From: Gnetum montanum
Lineage: Eukaryota; Streptophyta; Gnetopsida; Gnetales; Gnetaceae
Direction: 5' to 3'
Assembly (NCBI GenBank): GCA_015680685.1
Contig: MNCI01008951.1
Span: forward strand, 2,333 to 36,525
DNA: 34,193 nucleotides
Within the stretch, counting starts at the first letter, position 1; each line of letters starts with the position of its first letter. Of the stretch, positions 9,707 through 21,020 are shown one piece after another. The translations under genes and the position numbers were made by a program. The notes beneath the pieces are model-generated. The model searched no databases, was not told the origin of the DNA, and was given only the letters and a program-made list of their open reading frames with translations.

Positions 9707-12435
9707 ATGGCCCCTAAAAGAGGACAGCAAGGAGGACCCACTCAGGGTGCATCCAAATGACCAAGAAGAGATAGAGGCTAGGCATCTATCGAGGAATGTA
9801 CAACATAGGAGGCAAAATCATTCAGCATCCATCAGGAACCTCCTATTACTATGCAATCGGGACATGCTGAAGGTGGAGATGGCGAAGCACCTGAATAGGG
9901 ACAACATCTCACGTTGTCTCCAGAATGTGTTCAAGAAATTTTTGAAAGGTCCACATTAGCAGCTATGATTGTGGAACTTAACTTTGGACCTTTCACTAAG
10001 TTTGCTCCTAAAGTAGTTAGGGATCAACTTAAGGGGTTCCCACTGTGGCCTATTCTCTTTGAAAGGGGTGATTGGTACATGGGAGAGGTGTATCAATTCT
10101 GGCACAACAAAGAAGAAACCACCACCATTGATATTGGTGGTATTTCTATAGATTTCTTTACTAAAGCCATTTTGGAAGTCCTAAATCTTCTGAATACAGG
10201 GCCAAAAGTTGCTCACTTGTCAACTCGTTCCGATGCTGATGCATGAAAGATTTGGCTGAAAAAGGTGTACAGTAAGGAAGATAAATCATATGAAGATCTT
10301 ACACTTGAAGAGAGAATCTACTTCAAAATTGGCACATATCACATTTTCCCAACAAAAGGTTGAAACAAAATTTCCACATATGCGGCTAGAGGAGGTGCCA
10401 TGTTGATGGGCAAGGTTAATGCCAACCTACCCCATCTATATCTTACAAACAATTTGAGGTGATTCGAAGAACATAAGATGGGGAAGTTTGCATTATCCTT
10501 TTCCTATCTCATCAGGAAGCTATGTCAATGTGCTGGAATTCTGGGGTACACCAATGATGTTCCTAGAAAAGCCTAAAATGCTTCATTCGCTGAATTACTG
10601 AAGCCACCAGCCCCAGGGAAAAGTACTGATGAGACTCTAGAGCTTGAGCAAGAATAGGAAGTGGGGCCCAACACACAACTTACAGGCTAGCAAGACCAGC
10701 CACCACTGCCACCGTAGGACTATCGATCATTAATGAGCCATCTTAAGGCCATTGCTGAAATGGTTAGTTGGGGAAGCCATGATGAGGCCAATCACTTTAG
10801 GGTCATCGATGATGCTATATGATCCATGGTCTTAATTGATCACATACGGGGTAAGGTATCTATCCAAATAGGAGGAGGGGAATCACATTGCTCACAACAA
10901 ATCTCTGGAAACATTGCATCTTTTTAGGTGTAATTAGAAATTGGTGAAGGTTCCATAGTAGTGGTAATGTAGCATCAAGATGCAACGGGAGTAGTAGAAG
11001 TGGTCACAGACCACATAAAAGAATCACTTAATGTTCCTATTATGCCATTGATAGATTTTACAAGAGCATGCAATGCTCAAACTTTGACCAGTCCCTCGAT
11101 GACTCTTGTGAAGCATGAGGATGTTCTAGATCAGTTGCTACAAATAGGACAAATGATGACATCCTTGCTTGACATCCCTCAAGATGTCACAGAAACTCGA
11201 TTAGACCTCATCTCCATAAAAGAAAAGTTGGTCATGGTAGAGGTTAGGGCTAAGAATGCAGAGGAGGAGTTAGAAAGACTCTAAGAAAAGCTCGTCACCT
11301 TACAAGCTGCATAGCAGGATCTATTCCAATTCATCCCTGTAGATCAGCTAGAATCCTTCTAGATAGAGTAGATAAATAAATTGCTGAAGGAGAGTAAAAA
11401 AGTGCCTGAGGAAAAAGAGAAGGTTGATTGGGATGCTTCTAAGGCACAAGCTCAAACATATGCACACACCAAAGCACTTAAGGCCTCACAAGAAGAAAAT
11501 AAATGCCTCGCCACCGAAAATCTCTGGTTGACCATAGTAGAAAAACAAAAAATGTTCTCAAAGAAAATTTTTAGAAATTACAAGAATAATTAATAAGGGT
11601 CAACCAGGATATGAATTGCTTGGCTAGAGAAAATAGAACCCTCTCAGTGGAGGAGGTACACGTAATCCATCAAAAGATGGCAATTGAAATAGATGTGTGG
11701 AAAAATGAAGCCAAGTGACATGAAAAGCTCAAGGAGCACTTCAAATATTAGGTGGGGATGTACAAGTAGGTGATTGAGAAAGAAATCCATATGGCCAAAG
11801 CCCATATTAACACACTCAGTGCTTAGAAAACTAATTGGTAGGCCATATTGGATACTTATGCCTTTGTCCACCAAGCTGAACTGAAAAGCCAGGACCTGCA
11901 AATACAAGATCTCATGGAGTACATGGAGTTGGCAAACATATGGTATGCCAACTTAGCTATGTTAACAGCAGGATGCTCAAGAATAGAATTAGAGAAGTAG
12001 GTAGCAACCATCTATGCTAAATATGAAATATAATTTGCTAAACATAAGAAGACATTACAGAAATTGGAAGTAGCAAATTCTGAATTAGAGGTGGTCAAGA
12101 CCAACTACCAAGGATAAAATAATATCATAATAGATTTGGCTCAATGGCTCATGGACTACCAAAAATACAAAGACAAAGCTAGAGCCTATGAAGAAGAATG
12201 ACGACTATTTGCGGCTTGGTATGTCAAGGCCAATCGAATGTTTCTACAACTGTTATGCCCATGGGAGGTGCTGACTTCATCAAACATTGGAGCATTAGCA
12301 TGGACTACACAGGATCCCCAAACCAAAGAAGAAAAGCTCTGGGCACTTCTTTAGAAACATCCATTTCCAAAACCTGGAGCATAAGATAAGGGAAAGAGGC
12401 CCATGGAGGAGCCACCATTGCTAGGAACCACATGA
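9707..12435 (+). pseudogene. Second ORF of element C: unknown protein with coiled-coil C-terminal half, degenerate
   Basis: I do not recognise this protein with certainty. ATG 9707 opens MAPKRGQQGGPTQG, a basic start. A globular region follows (about 9914-10560) with ILFERGDWYMGEVYQFW and a Leu-rich block. From about 11100 to 12200 the frame is rich in Glu, Lys, Leu and Ala with heptad-like spacing, suggesting a long coiled coil. The end is basic and proline-rich. There are many in-frame stops, nearly all explainable as CAG/CAA to TAG/TAA, CGA to TGA or TGG to TGA, and one frame change near 11590. Its place between gag and the 3' LTR is where Athila-type elements carry an env-like ORF, but no clear signal peptide or membrane helix was seen. 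It may belong to the plant-transposon protein families often found in such elements. Confidence 0.62.
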
Positions 12436-12606
12436 GTTCCAACAAATTTTATTTTTTGTAAATTCTATTTGTATCCCAATTTTGTTTTGTTCAATTCCAC
12501 ATTGCAGCATGAGTAATTCCTAGTTAGTCAATAATACCATACCTATCCATCGTGTAATCGATCCAACTTGTTCTCATTTTGTCTAACTCAAGGACAAGCT
12601 ATTATT

Positions 12607-12620
12607 CAGTCATGGGGGTA
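12607..12620 (+). other. Polypurine tract of element C
   Basis: CAGTCATGGGGGTA is immediately followed by TGATGA, the start of the 3' LTR. It is identical in core to the tract of element A. Confidence 0.7.
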
Positions 12621-13351
12621 TGATGAATTGTGTTTTGCCAGGCCCCAATATTGAATCCTCGATATCAAGTACGTGATATTGTAACTTGGATAACAATATT
12701 GAATACACGATATCGTGATTCCTATATAGGCCTATAAATACCACATTCGGGTGCACAAGAAAAGGAGGGGGAGTTAGAAAGTGTAGAGTAGAGTCTTTTT
12801 GCCAATTTTCAATTCTTTCCCCAGTGCATGCCCATAGTGTGATGATTGTAATTGTATGAAACCTTTATTCGAGTGTGACATACTTGGACACACATATGAT
12901 TGGCAATAAAGATTAAGATTACTCCATCATTGCAGCATTCACTTCATTTTTCATTGTTTAATTGTTATTATTATTTATTGTTTTCTTAATTAATATTTAT
13001 TTACTATCATTTACTATTCTTGTTGTTAAATGTGGAATGAGTACGACTTAATCACAAACATTGAAGTGTAACTACTTGGTAACCCAATAGCGTATTTAGG
13101 AGTCCTTAAGTAATGTGTGCTTGGTAATCCCAGAAGTAGTACATGAGGTCCAAGATGTGTACGGATGATTAAGGATAGATGCTTATCGCACTTAGGCTAC
13201 CTTAGACTTTATTTCCTATCACTTATTAGTTTAAACAAGATTATTTTCCATTGTCTCTAGGAGTAGCACTAGTTTAGGATCACATCATTCACCTCACTCT
13301 AGACTAAATGATACGTAACCAAGTAAATACTAGTCTAAGTGGAAAGATAGC
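12621..13351 (+). repeat. Element C 3' LTR, truncated by insertion of D
   Basis: It starts TGATGAATTG after the PPT. It has GATATC-type words at 12660-12715, a TATAAATA box at 12733-12740 and AATAAA at 12905-12910. TTTATTCGAGT and GGCAATAAAGA align with the A and D LTRs, so it is a distant relative. The 3' end is not reached: D begins at 13352. The sequence just before D ends GATAGC, part of which should be repeated on the far side of D if that is the target duplication. Confidence 0.72.
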
Positions 13352-14350
13352 TGATGAGATGCGATATCACATGCAATGCGATATCGTGGCCATTGTAATA
13401 TCGCATCCCATGCAATATCGCATACACGATATTGCATCGTCCCCTGCGATATCGTGTACGTGATATTACCATTCACTGCCAAATCTATAAATAAGAGGCG
13501 ACACTCCCCTCATTTCTCATCCTCGGCTAAAAGTAGGGAAACTATGGCAGTTTGATCACTCCAGAGATAGAATATTTTCCATGTGCCCAGAGTAGGAGTC
13601 CCCAAGTGAACAGATCTTTATTCAAGCAGTTTGTACTTGAACGCAAGTTGTGTATGGCAATAAAGACAAGCTTTGTGGATAAACCTTGTAGTGCATGGAA
13701 TAGGATTTTATTACCTATTATTTCTTACATGTTATTTATTACCTGCATTAGCGTGGCATGAGTACGAATTGATTACGAGCATTGATGAATGTGTATGGAT
13801 AATCAAGGAATCGACTACTCATCATGATTAGGTTCTCTCACACTTAACTCCTAGAGCGTGGGATGAGTATGACTTGATTACGAGCATCTACGGATGTGTA
13901 TGGCTAGTCAAGGAATTAGCTGCTTATCACGTTTAGGCTAGTTAAGTGCCTCAGTATGATCACTTCGAGCATGTGTGTTACGTGTGGTGATCCCAGTAAT
14001 GATTAGCGTTTGGTAGCCACAGTTGCATAGTTTAGGGTGTGTACGGTAAGTGGGAATGGGTGCTGATTCTAGTTAATTTAGACTTAGGTCCTTAGTTAGA
14101 GTTAGTTAGCTCTCTCAACCCTTCACCCTTTATCATAGGAGAAAAACCATAAAAGACCATAAAAATCATATGCCTCGGACTTACTTAACCATATATCGTG
14201 ACAACAACAAGTAAGTCTGGGAAGACAATGAATGATTAACCCCAAGTGTTCCATGGGGCGCATAGGCATTTAGTCTGCGGAGTTCGACTAGATCGTGCAT
14301 GCTATGCTCGTTTCATATGGTTGAGTGTAGGGGTACCTCACCACTCATCA
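13352..14350 (+). repeat. Element D 5' LTR (999 bp)
   Basis: It runs from TGATGAG to CTCATCA like the 3' LTR of A. It has GATATC/AATATC palindromes at about 13363-13470, TATAAATA at 13486-13493, AATAAA at 13659-13664 and the internal ~100-bp duplication. PBS follows directly. Confidence 0.9.
13363..13493 (+). promoter_or_regulatory. LTR promoter of element D
   Basis: About seven GATATC-type words, several now AATATC or GATATT, lie upstream of TATAAATA. The changes are mostly transitions. The box and the spacing to TATA match element A. Confidence 0.58.
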
Positions 14351-14351
14351 T

Positions 14352-14371
14352 TGGCGCCGTTGCTAGGGACT
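14352..14371 (+). other. Primer binding site of element D (tRNA-Asp type)
   Basis: TGGCGCCGTTGCTAGGGACT follows the LTR end by one base. The first 12 bases match the complement of plant tRNA-Asp perfectly, better than in A. Confidence 0.82.
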
Positions 14372-14491
14372 AAGTGTTTGTGCGCCGAATAGAACATAAG
14401 GGATATCACTCATATCGTTGTGCGCCTTAACAAACCTTCGGGTTAATCAAGATAAAAATTTATATAACGATGAATTAGCACACCGATAAAA

Positions 14492-17040
14492 ATGCCTTCT
14501 TCTCATAAGAGTAACTCATGACCTAAGGATCATACACAAGACAGTCGGCAACATAAAACACATAGCCGAAATCAGCCAAGTCCTAAATAATATAAGATAG
14601 TTTATACTCATCCTGATGAGTATATTCCAGATTTTACTTTTATTCTCCATAAGGACGAGCAGCTGCAATGAAGAGATTTGCAAGGTAACATTGTGTTATC
14701 CCCAGATCGATCAGTCCCTCAGATGTTTTTTCGTGCCTTGGCACAAATTGGCATGCAAGAATTATTTTCTAAATACGTTGGTGAAGACTTAGACATGAGG
14801 GATTATTATCCCATAGATGCCCAACGTATGAGAGACTTAAGGCAGGAGAGTCAACATGCACTATTGAAGGGCAATGTCCCGCATGTCCTTAGCAAAATAG
14901 GAGATGAGGAACCCCTTATCACGGGTTCATTAGCAAACGATGTTCCCCCTCCTAACGATGATGAGGAGGTTGGGTATCAGAACCTATGATCAACGATACA
15001 TCACATTGGTTCTGATGCTCATGAACACCAATTGTTCACAGAGGGAACGACCACTCATGCTAAGGACGGGCACTTAGATTGTCATCATGATCGGGACCGT
15101 AGCAGCCGAAGAGAAGGAAAGAAACATTATCATAACGATGGTTCCCCTTCTTCTTCCCCTTCTTCACATCACTCACCCTCTCCTTCCACATCTGGGCGTA
15201 GCCACCATGAACATAAAGGTGAGGATAAAAGTAAAAATATTGAAAGACCTCAACGGGAAAGTCGAGAGAGAGGACAAGGGCAAGGACGTAGGGAGAGTAG
15301 GGAACAATGCAAATATCATAGGTGTCATGAAAGAGATGATCATGACGAGCCCCTACTCGCAACCCGAAGTATGCTTGACATAACAGAGGCAATTAGGATT
15401 CCCAAAAGACATTTAAAGGATAGCCAGATCAAGTGTTTAGACATGAATAATATCCCACGATTTGAAGGGGGATATAATGCTGATATGCAAAATCATTTAC
15501 AAGCATTCCATGATTCCTGTGCCTTGCAGAATATAGACAATGAGTGGTAGAAACTTAAGTTGTTCCCAAGGACACTCACCAAAGAAGCAGAGAGCTGGTA
15601 CCAGTCCTTAGAACCAGAAACCATCAGGAGGTGGAGTACGATGCTAGAATTGTTCAACAAAAAGTATCAAACGTACTCTAGAGTGTCCAATTTGCGTAAG
15701 TAGATCCAAGGCTGGAAAAAAGGTACATATGAACCCTTGGATGCAGCCATGGCCCACTACTACACATTTTTACATCATTGCCCAGGCCATGGGTATGCTT
15801 AGCAGGATCAACTTCGCCACATCGTCGATGGGCTAAGGAATGAAACTAGAAGAACCCTTGGAACTTATGCCCAAGGGAGACTCTCACAACTTAGAGCCCA
15901 TGAAGCACATAGCTTGTTGGAGCAAGTAGCAAAAGAAGAGGGTGAGCTATGAAAAAGGGAAAGTGTGGAAGAGTACAACCACGATCCCTCCCTTCGAAAG
16001 AAGGGAGTGAAATTTTGTGATGAAGAGGATGAGTCACCAATCGAAGAGTTGGTGAACCAGAAAACCTTGCTGATCCAGAAATTAACAACTGAGGTATCGG
16101 CCAAGGTAGACAAAATGTGGAATTCCTTAGACTTAAGAATTGAAACTGTCTTAAAAATTGTAGAAGAGTATAAGGTAGAACAAAGTAGTGATAAAGGTAA
16201 GAAAAAGCAGAGAGATTTAAGCCCTGCACATAACAAGGGTAAGGGAAAAATCACTAACTCCAATGTGGTTGTGGATTCAGATTCAGACGATGACAGTGGA
16301 TGTGAGATCTACCATTATGACCATCCTAAGGGATGTTGGCCCATCATCTCACATCTATAGGAGTCTAGGGTGTATGCACTTAATCCAAGACTCAACCAAC
16401 GGCAAACACCCTACAGGTTACCTTATCCAGAAGGTAACCCAAGGCAGTTCCACCAACCCTTAACATATTATCCAAGTGGAACTCCAGCACAGCCCATTGG
16501 ACAGCATCAGTAGTGGCAATACCCATAGTCATGGGGGATGCCATCACCGAAACATCAGTACCCTTACCGGAAACCTGACTCTTATGGATATTATGTGTAG
16601 CAATCGATTTCTCCAAGTGACTCTATGAGTCACGCAACCCCCAACCGTCACTACCAAGTTTGGGAGTACTTAAGAAGGACTCCTTCTCCTCTGGGAGACA
16701 TCTCACACTCATTCCAGCCTCCAAATCCATCCGCACCTCTTCCACAAGTAGTTTCCATAACACCTCCTACTCCAACAATGCAAGGGGAACTTCCTCCTCA
16801 ACTGCAAAAACATCATGCTACGAGAGCTGTAAATATCCAACCTGCTGCTGGTTCTAAAAACTATAAACAGAGAAGACCTTACTTCAGAACCAAAATCCCA
16901 GACAAACTCTCACAATAACAAGCGGTTGAGCCCATATACACTCCTCCACCATCTAACACTTTGGAGCATCCTTTCGTCCAAAAACAGAGCGTAACGCATA
17001 TGGTTATGTTAACGCATACCATAACTGACTGGATCAAGGT
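14492..17040 (+). pseudogene. Element D gag-protease, 5' segment
   Basis: The N-terminal and Gag parts parallel those of A: ATG 14492, the YTHPDEYIPDFTFILH block, the Ser/His/Arg-rich stretch at 15090-15220, the ESWYQSLEPETIRRW Gag core, and the HPKG motif. Stops relative to A include TGA near 14519 and 15950, and TAG near 15548, 15701, 16360, 16511 and 16526, plus TAA near 16915. Several are CAG or CAA in A. The frame is broken off by element E within the sequence CTGGATCAAGGT, a few codons before the protease domain, and continues at 32825. Confidence 0.87.
17036..17040 (+). repeat. Target site duplication of element E, left copy
   Basis: AAGGT directly precedes the TGAAACACC start of the E LTR. 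The right copy is at 32820-32824. The uninterrupted site GATCAAGGTAGGCC is present in element A near 2926, which proves the duplication. Confidence 0.96.
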
Positions 17041-18549
17041 TGAAACACCGTGAAAATTGCGAGTCGGCCTCAGGAAAAAATTCACAATTCAGGAACCGGT
17101 GCATGTTAGAAGTCTAGAAGAGAGAATAAGACAGAGCAACACCAAGAGGCGCATAACATCAAGTCTTCAACTTCTTGTGTAGATGCCTAATCTTACTATG
17201 TTTTCTCTATTTATGCTATACCATGCGACGTAGCGTAATGGTGCTTAGCGTGATTCTATTTAAACATAGTTCGGCATCAGAAGGCTAGTTACTTCGGCAT
17301 AGGGAGAGGCTTGAGCAGCGCAATATGCGATTTCTTGTATATTTTGCTAAGTCTTTTGTTCAAGGCCAGGTTTACGCTCTGTTACGCACTGTAGCGTAAT
17401 GAGCTCCAAAACAGTCAAAGGCAAAGTCTAAGAAAGTGCGATTGCTCATCATACACTCATTATGCAATGCAGCGTATTACAGCGTATTGCACTGCCAAGC
17501 TAAACATTGTTTTACGCTTCATCACGCGTGGCCGCGTAAGCAAACGTAGAACAGCTTAAACCCATGGCTTCCATGTTATGTTATGCTTGTACACGCAACG
17601 CAGCGTGAATAAGCGTAATCTAAGCCAAAGACAGTTGAAGTACGCCCGACGCGCATCTGTTCTTTACATGCACAATACGCAAATGAGCGTATTGTGTGTG
17701 GTCATGAAGTTTGACACAAAAATGGTCAGGCCAACAGCACTTGAAACATTCAGGACACACGTCATCAGGGTTGCGCCTTTTCCACGGGACGTCGCAGCCT
17801 ATAAATACCCCAGTTGACAAAGATACAGGGGTTGGCAAAATCAAAGAGCAAAAAGACATTTTTTTTGAGCACGGGAGCACTTATCAGTTTAGAGTAGAGA
17901 TATAGAGAGCAGCACTTTGGCGATTGTTGACAGCATCACCTTACAGTAGAGACAGAGCACTGTTCGTGTGAGCATCGGCAATAAGAGTAATCGTTCTTTG
18001 GAGAAGACACAATTTTCCCCATCAGCGACCACTGGCCGTCCAAAAAAGAAACTACCTAAGGCGAAAGAAGCAGATCCAAGATCGTGGGATCATCTTGCAC
18101 GGTTCATAGGCTCTATTGGTCAGAAACAGTTGATCGATAGATGTTAGAGCTTGACCTTCCTTGCATCCCGGCTTTAGCCCACGAGGTAGACCGGACTTCC
18201 GTTTGGATAGTTTTCTTGTTGTTTTGTGCTTGCTTTATATCCAGTAATCGGGGTCTCCCCAGTGTAACGAGATATATAAAATATACATCTTTTAAGTCAA
18301 AGCATAGATCTTGAAACTACGTGTTTCTATCGTGTTAGCCTCTTCTTACAATTTGCGATCCCTCGAATCAGATCGTTCCATGAGATATTCATCGGTTTAC
18401 TGATTAGTAAGTCCCTGTCTGATCGACAAGACCGTTCAGGGCCGCGGATTCATTGTTCCAGCATAGCCCTCGCACGGATCCGTGGTTAAAACTGTGTACG
18501 CAGGATTTGGTTTGGTATTTTCCAGCTGCCGACACTTTCCATCGTTCCA
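17041..18549 (+). repeat. Element E 5' LTR (1509 bp)
   Basis: It starts TGAAACACCG and ends GTTCCA. It carries TATAAATA at 17800-17807 and many GCGTA/TACGC words. Compared with the 3' LTR it lacks a block of about 26 bases near 18350, where ACAATTTGCG replaces a longer T-rich stretch. Short open frames here (such as 17578-17817) recur in the other LTR only because the LTRs are copies. Confidence 0.94.
17800..17807 (+). promoter_or_regulatory. TATA box of the element E 5' LTR
   Basis: TATAAATA in the context GCAGCCTATAAATACCCC, conserved at 32044-32051 in the other LTR. It is the likely promoter for the sense transcript of E. Confidence 0.65.
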
Positions 18550-18754
18550 GTTTTCTGGTGCTAGAAGGAGGGCCTAGGCTCTGATCCGAATATTTCGGGT
18601 AGCCCTGTTAGCAATCCATACCCTAAACCGTGTGGTATAGATCGGTCGCAAGGACGATTTCTTTGGAATCCTACAGGGTAGAAAGCGTATTCATGTTTTT
18701 GTTGCCGGCCATTTCTTAGATCCGATTACCAGTTTTCGTTAATCTCATTGCTCA
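18550..18754 (+). other. Element E leader with probable primer binding site
   Basis: The sequence just after the LTR, TGGTGCTAGAAGGAGGGCC at 18556-18574, has the TGG start expected of a PBS complementary to a tRNA CCA end. I could not assign the tRNA. The remaining leader to ATG 18754 shows no gene. Confidence 0.5.
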
Positions 18755-20628
18755 ATGGATTCCTTGTACACGACCACAACTGTCATGGTCCCTGCCAATT
18801 TGGGTGCCACATCTGTGAACCCTATCGTGGTCACCAGACCAGCTCCTGGCGCGACAGGATCTCAAGGGCCATTGCGCCGATCATTGAGACTTCAGGGAAA
18901 AGAGCCCATCCTCACGGTCATAACCCCTGAAGAATACAACTTTATATGTGTTAAGATCCAGGTGAAGCTGGCTCTTAGCCGAGCTGAAGTGGAAGCGAAA
19001 CGGAACTTTGAGGTGGTCCATCGAGGGGGCCATGATTTCAAGCCAACAGCTTACGACATCATTCCCTTGACCGAACACCAACATGAACTCATTACACAGT
19101 TGGTCATGGCCAAGGGCTAGGCTGCACAAGCTGTGGTGGAACCCCAGAGTGGGGAGGAGGAAGAGGACGAATTGGCAGCCCAGTCGGAACATTCGTTCCA
19201 TACCCTGAGCCCCCACACGTATGTAAATCCCCTGTTTCCTTTCAACGGAGAGGCCGCTCCTCTTGACTCGGCCATAACCACATAGATGCATGTCCCCATC
19301 ATTCCAAAAGCCACTGTGCAGCCATCTGGGCTGCTAGTGCAAGTGCCCCACAATAATATGGGGGCAGTTGCATCATCACGAGTTCTCAGCATTCTAGCGG
19401 TGGTCCCGGCGACCAGCGCGCCCCATTTCATCCCTCAGATACAACCTCACACCATATCAACAACTCGCCCAGCATAGATTTTACCGCCCCCGCCCCCTCC
19501 AACTCAACAGATCACCATAGTTGTTCAGCCACAAACATACGTCCAACAGCCTGCCGCAAGTCAATGCCCCAACCATGTAGTGCAACACAACCAGTCTGCG
19601 TTGTATGGTGTGCAACCCTCCGTTGCACCCGCAATGAAAGTTCCACAAGTGGTCCTGCAGTATATCTATCCTTATCTTAGCAGCAGGCGGTGGCTAACCC
19701 CTCTTCGCAAACTAGCGGGTGGTGGTCTTCACAGGCCCCTTCGCCTGCAGGGATCCCCGCCCCACAAGTAGCCAGTCAACCTCTCCCGTCATTTCCGTTC
19801 CCTAGCGTCGCCCTCCCGGTCCAACCTCCTATGCCTTCTGCACAGACACCTCCGTCAATAGGTCTGGACTAAGCCTTCTAGCTTATACAGACTCTCACCG
19901 AGGAGGTTCAATGCCTAAAAGTTGCTGGTTCTGATACTATTCAGATCATGGACTTTTACCAGGATGATCCGATTAGCCCAGTGGTCCCTATGCTGTCGTT
20001 GCCGCCAGGAATGTCCCTACCTCATTTTACCAAGTACAATGGGGAGGGAGATCCCAACGCTCACTTGGTCACGTTTAGGTCTGAGTCCTTGTTGTTGCAA
20101 TAGTGGCCACACACCATCATCCAAGTCTTTGTAATGTCTCTAACGGGGAAAGCTTTGGATTGGTACCGAGCCCTCCCACGCTCTTCCATCTCAACCTTGG
20201 AAGAGCTGCTGACCCAATTTGTGACCCACTTCAAATACAACTTGAAACCGAAAGTCACATTGGATCAGCTCATGGGGGTGAAACAAGACCCGCTCGAGCC
20301 CGTCCAAAAGTTCATACAGCGCTGGAATGCTACCTTGAATGAGATCCGCGAGCCGATTGTGGACTCACATCTACTGGCTATATTCAAGGGAGAAGTCAAC
20401 GACTTTTTAATTCAAAGCTATATTATCTTTCCCCCAACTCGCTACACCAGGCCTTCGCTCAAACTAGAAGCATCCAAGATGCTGTGGAGGCCAGCAAGGA
20501 CCTGGCGTATGTAGCCTACAGGAATGCACATAACAAGAGCAAAGACAAGGGTAAAGCAGCGACAACGACAGTAGTTGCGATGACTGAAGGTACAAAGACT
20601 AAGAACAAGAAGGCACCCACGGTGCCTC
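18755..20628 (+). pseudogene. Element E gag, degenerate
   Basis: Capsid-type structural protein. The start is the ATG of MDSLYTTTTVMVP. The N-terminal part is followed by a Pro/Gln/Val-rich region (about 19290-19870). The recognisable retrotransposon Gag core lies at about 19990-20440: MSLPHFTKYNGEGDPNAHL, GKALDWYRALP, SISTLEELLTQFVTHF and VQKFIQRWN. A Lys-rich tail (NAHNKSKDKGK) runs into the assembly gap. In-frame stops occur near 19118, 19283, 19475, 19870, 19879 and 20101. Frame changes lie near 19680 and near 20435, by a run of C. The region that would hold a zinc knuckle falls in or near the gap, so its presence cannot be judged. Confidence 0.85.
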
Positions 20629-21020
20629 NNNNNNNNNNNNNNNNNNNNNNNNNNNNNNNNNNNNNNNNNNNNNNNNNNNNNNNNNNNNNNNNNNNNNNNN
20701 NNNNNNNNNNNNNNNNNNNNNNNNNNNNNNNNNNNNNNNNNNNNNNNNNNNNNNNNNNNNNNNNNNNNNNNNNNNNNNNNNNNNNNNNNNNNNNNNNNNN
20801 NNNNNNNNNNNNNNNNNNNNNNNNNNNNNNNNNNNNNNNNNNNNNNNNNNNNNNNNNNNNNNNNNNNNNNNNNNNNNNNNNNNNNNNNNNNNNNNNNNNN
20901 NNNNNNNNNNNNNNNNNNNNNNNNNNNNNNNNNNNNNNNNNNNNNNNNNNNNNNNNNNNNNNNNNNNNNNNNNNNNNNNNNNNNNNNNNNNNNNNNNNNN
21001 NNNNNNNNNNNNNNNNNNNN
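20629..21020. other. Assembly gap (392 N)
   Basis: A run of unknown bases inside the gag-protease part of element E. Reading frames across it are not meaningful. Confidence 1.

Larger units (their letters stand above)
6612..13351 (+). mobile_element. Element C: older, divergent relative of A, truncated at both sides
   Basis: This sequence resumes inside a gag frame immediately after the end of A, so A is inserted in C. It includes a gag C-terminal remnant, a non-coding middle with a promoter-like block, a second broken ORF with coiled-coil character (9707-12435), a polypurine tract and the first 731 bp of a 3' LTR into which D inserted. No protease or pol was recognised. Homology to A is seen in the HPKG motif of Gag, in short boxes of the non-coding region (GTGTGAC-TCAAGG near 8016, GGACCCACT near 8760), in the PPT and in LTR layout. 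The rest of C should lie left of A and right of D, outside the window. Confidence 0.75.

Noticed and set aside
17578-17817. Small frame conserved in both LTRs of E (also 31822-32061)
   Set aside because: LTRs are identical at insertion, so conservation between them is not evidence of coding. No start context or domain was seen.
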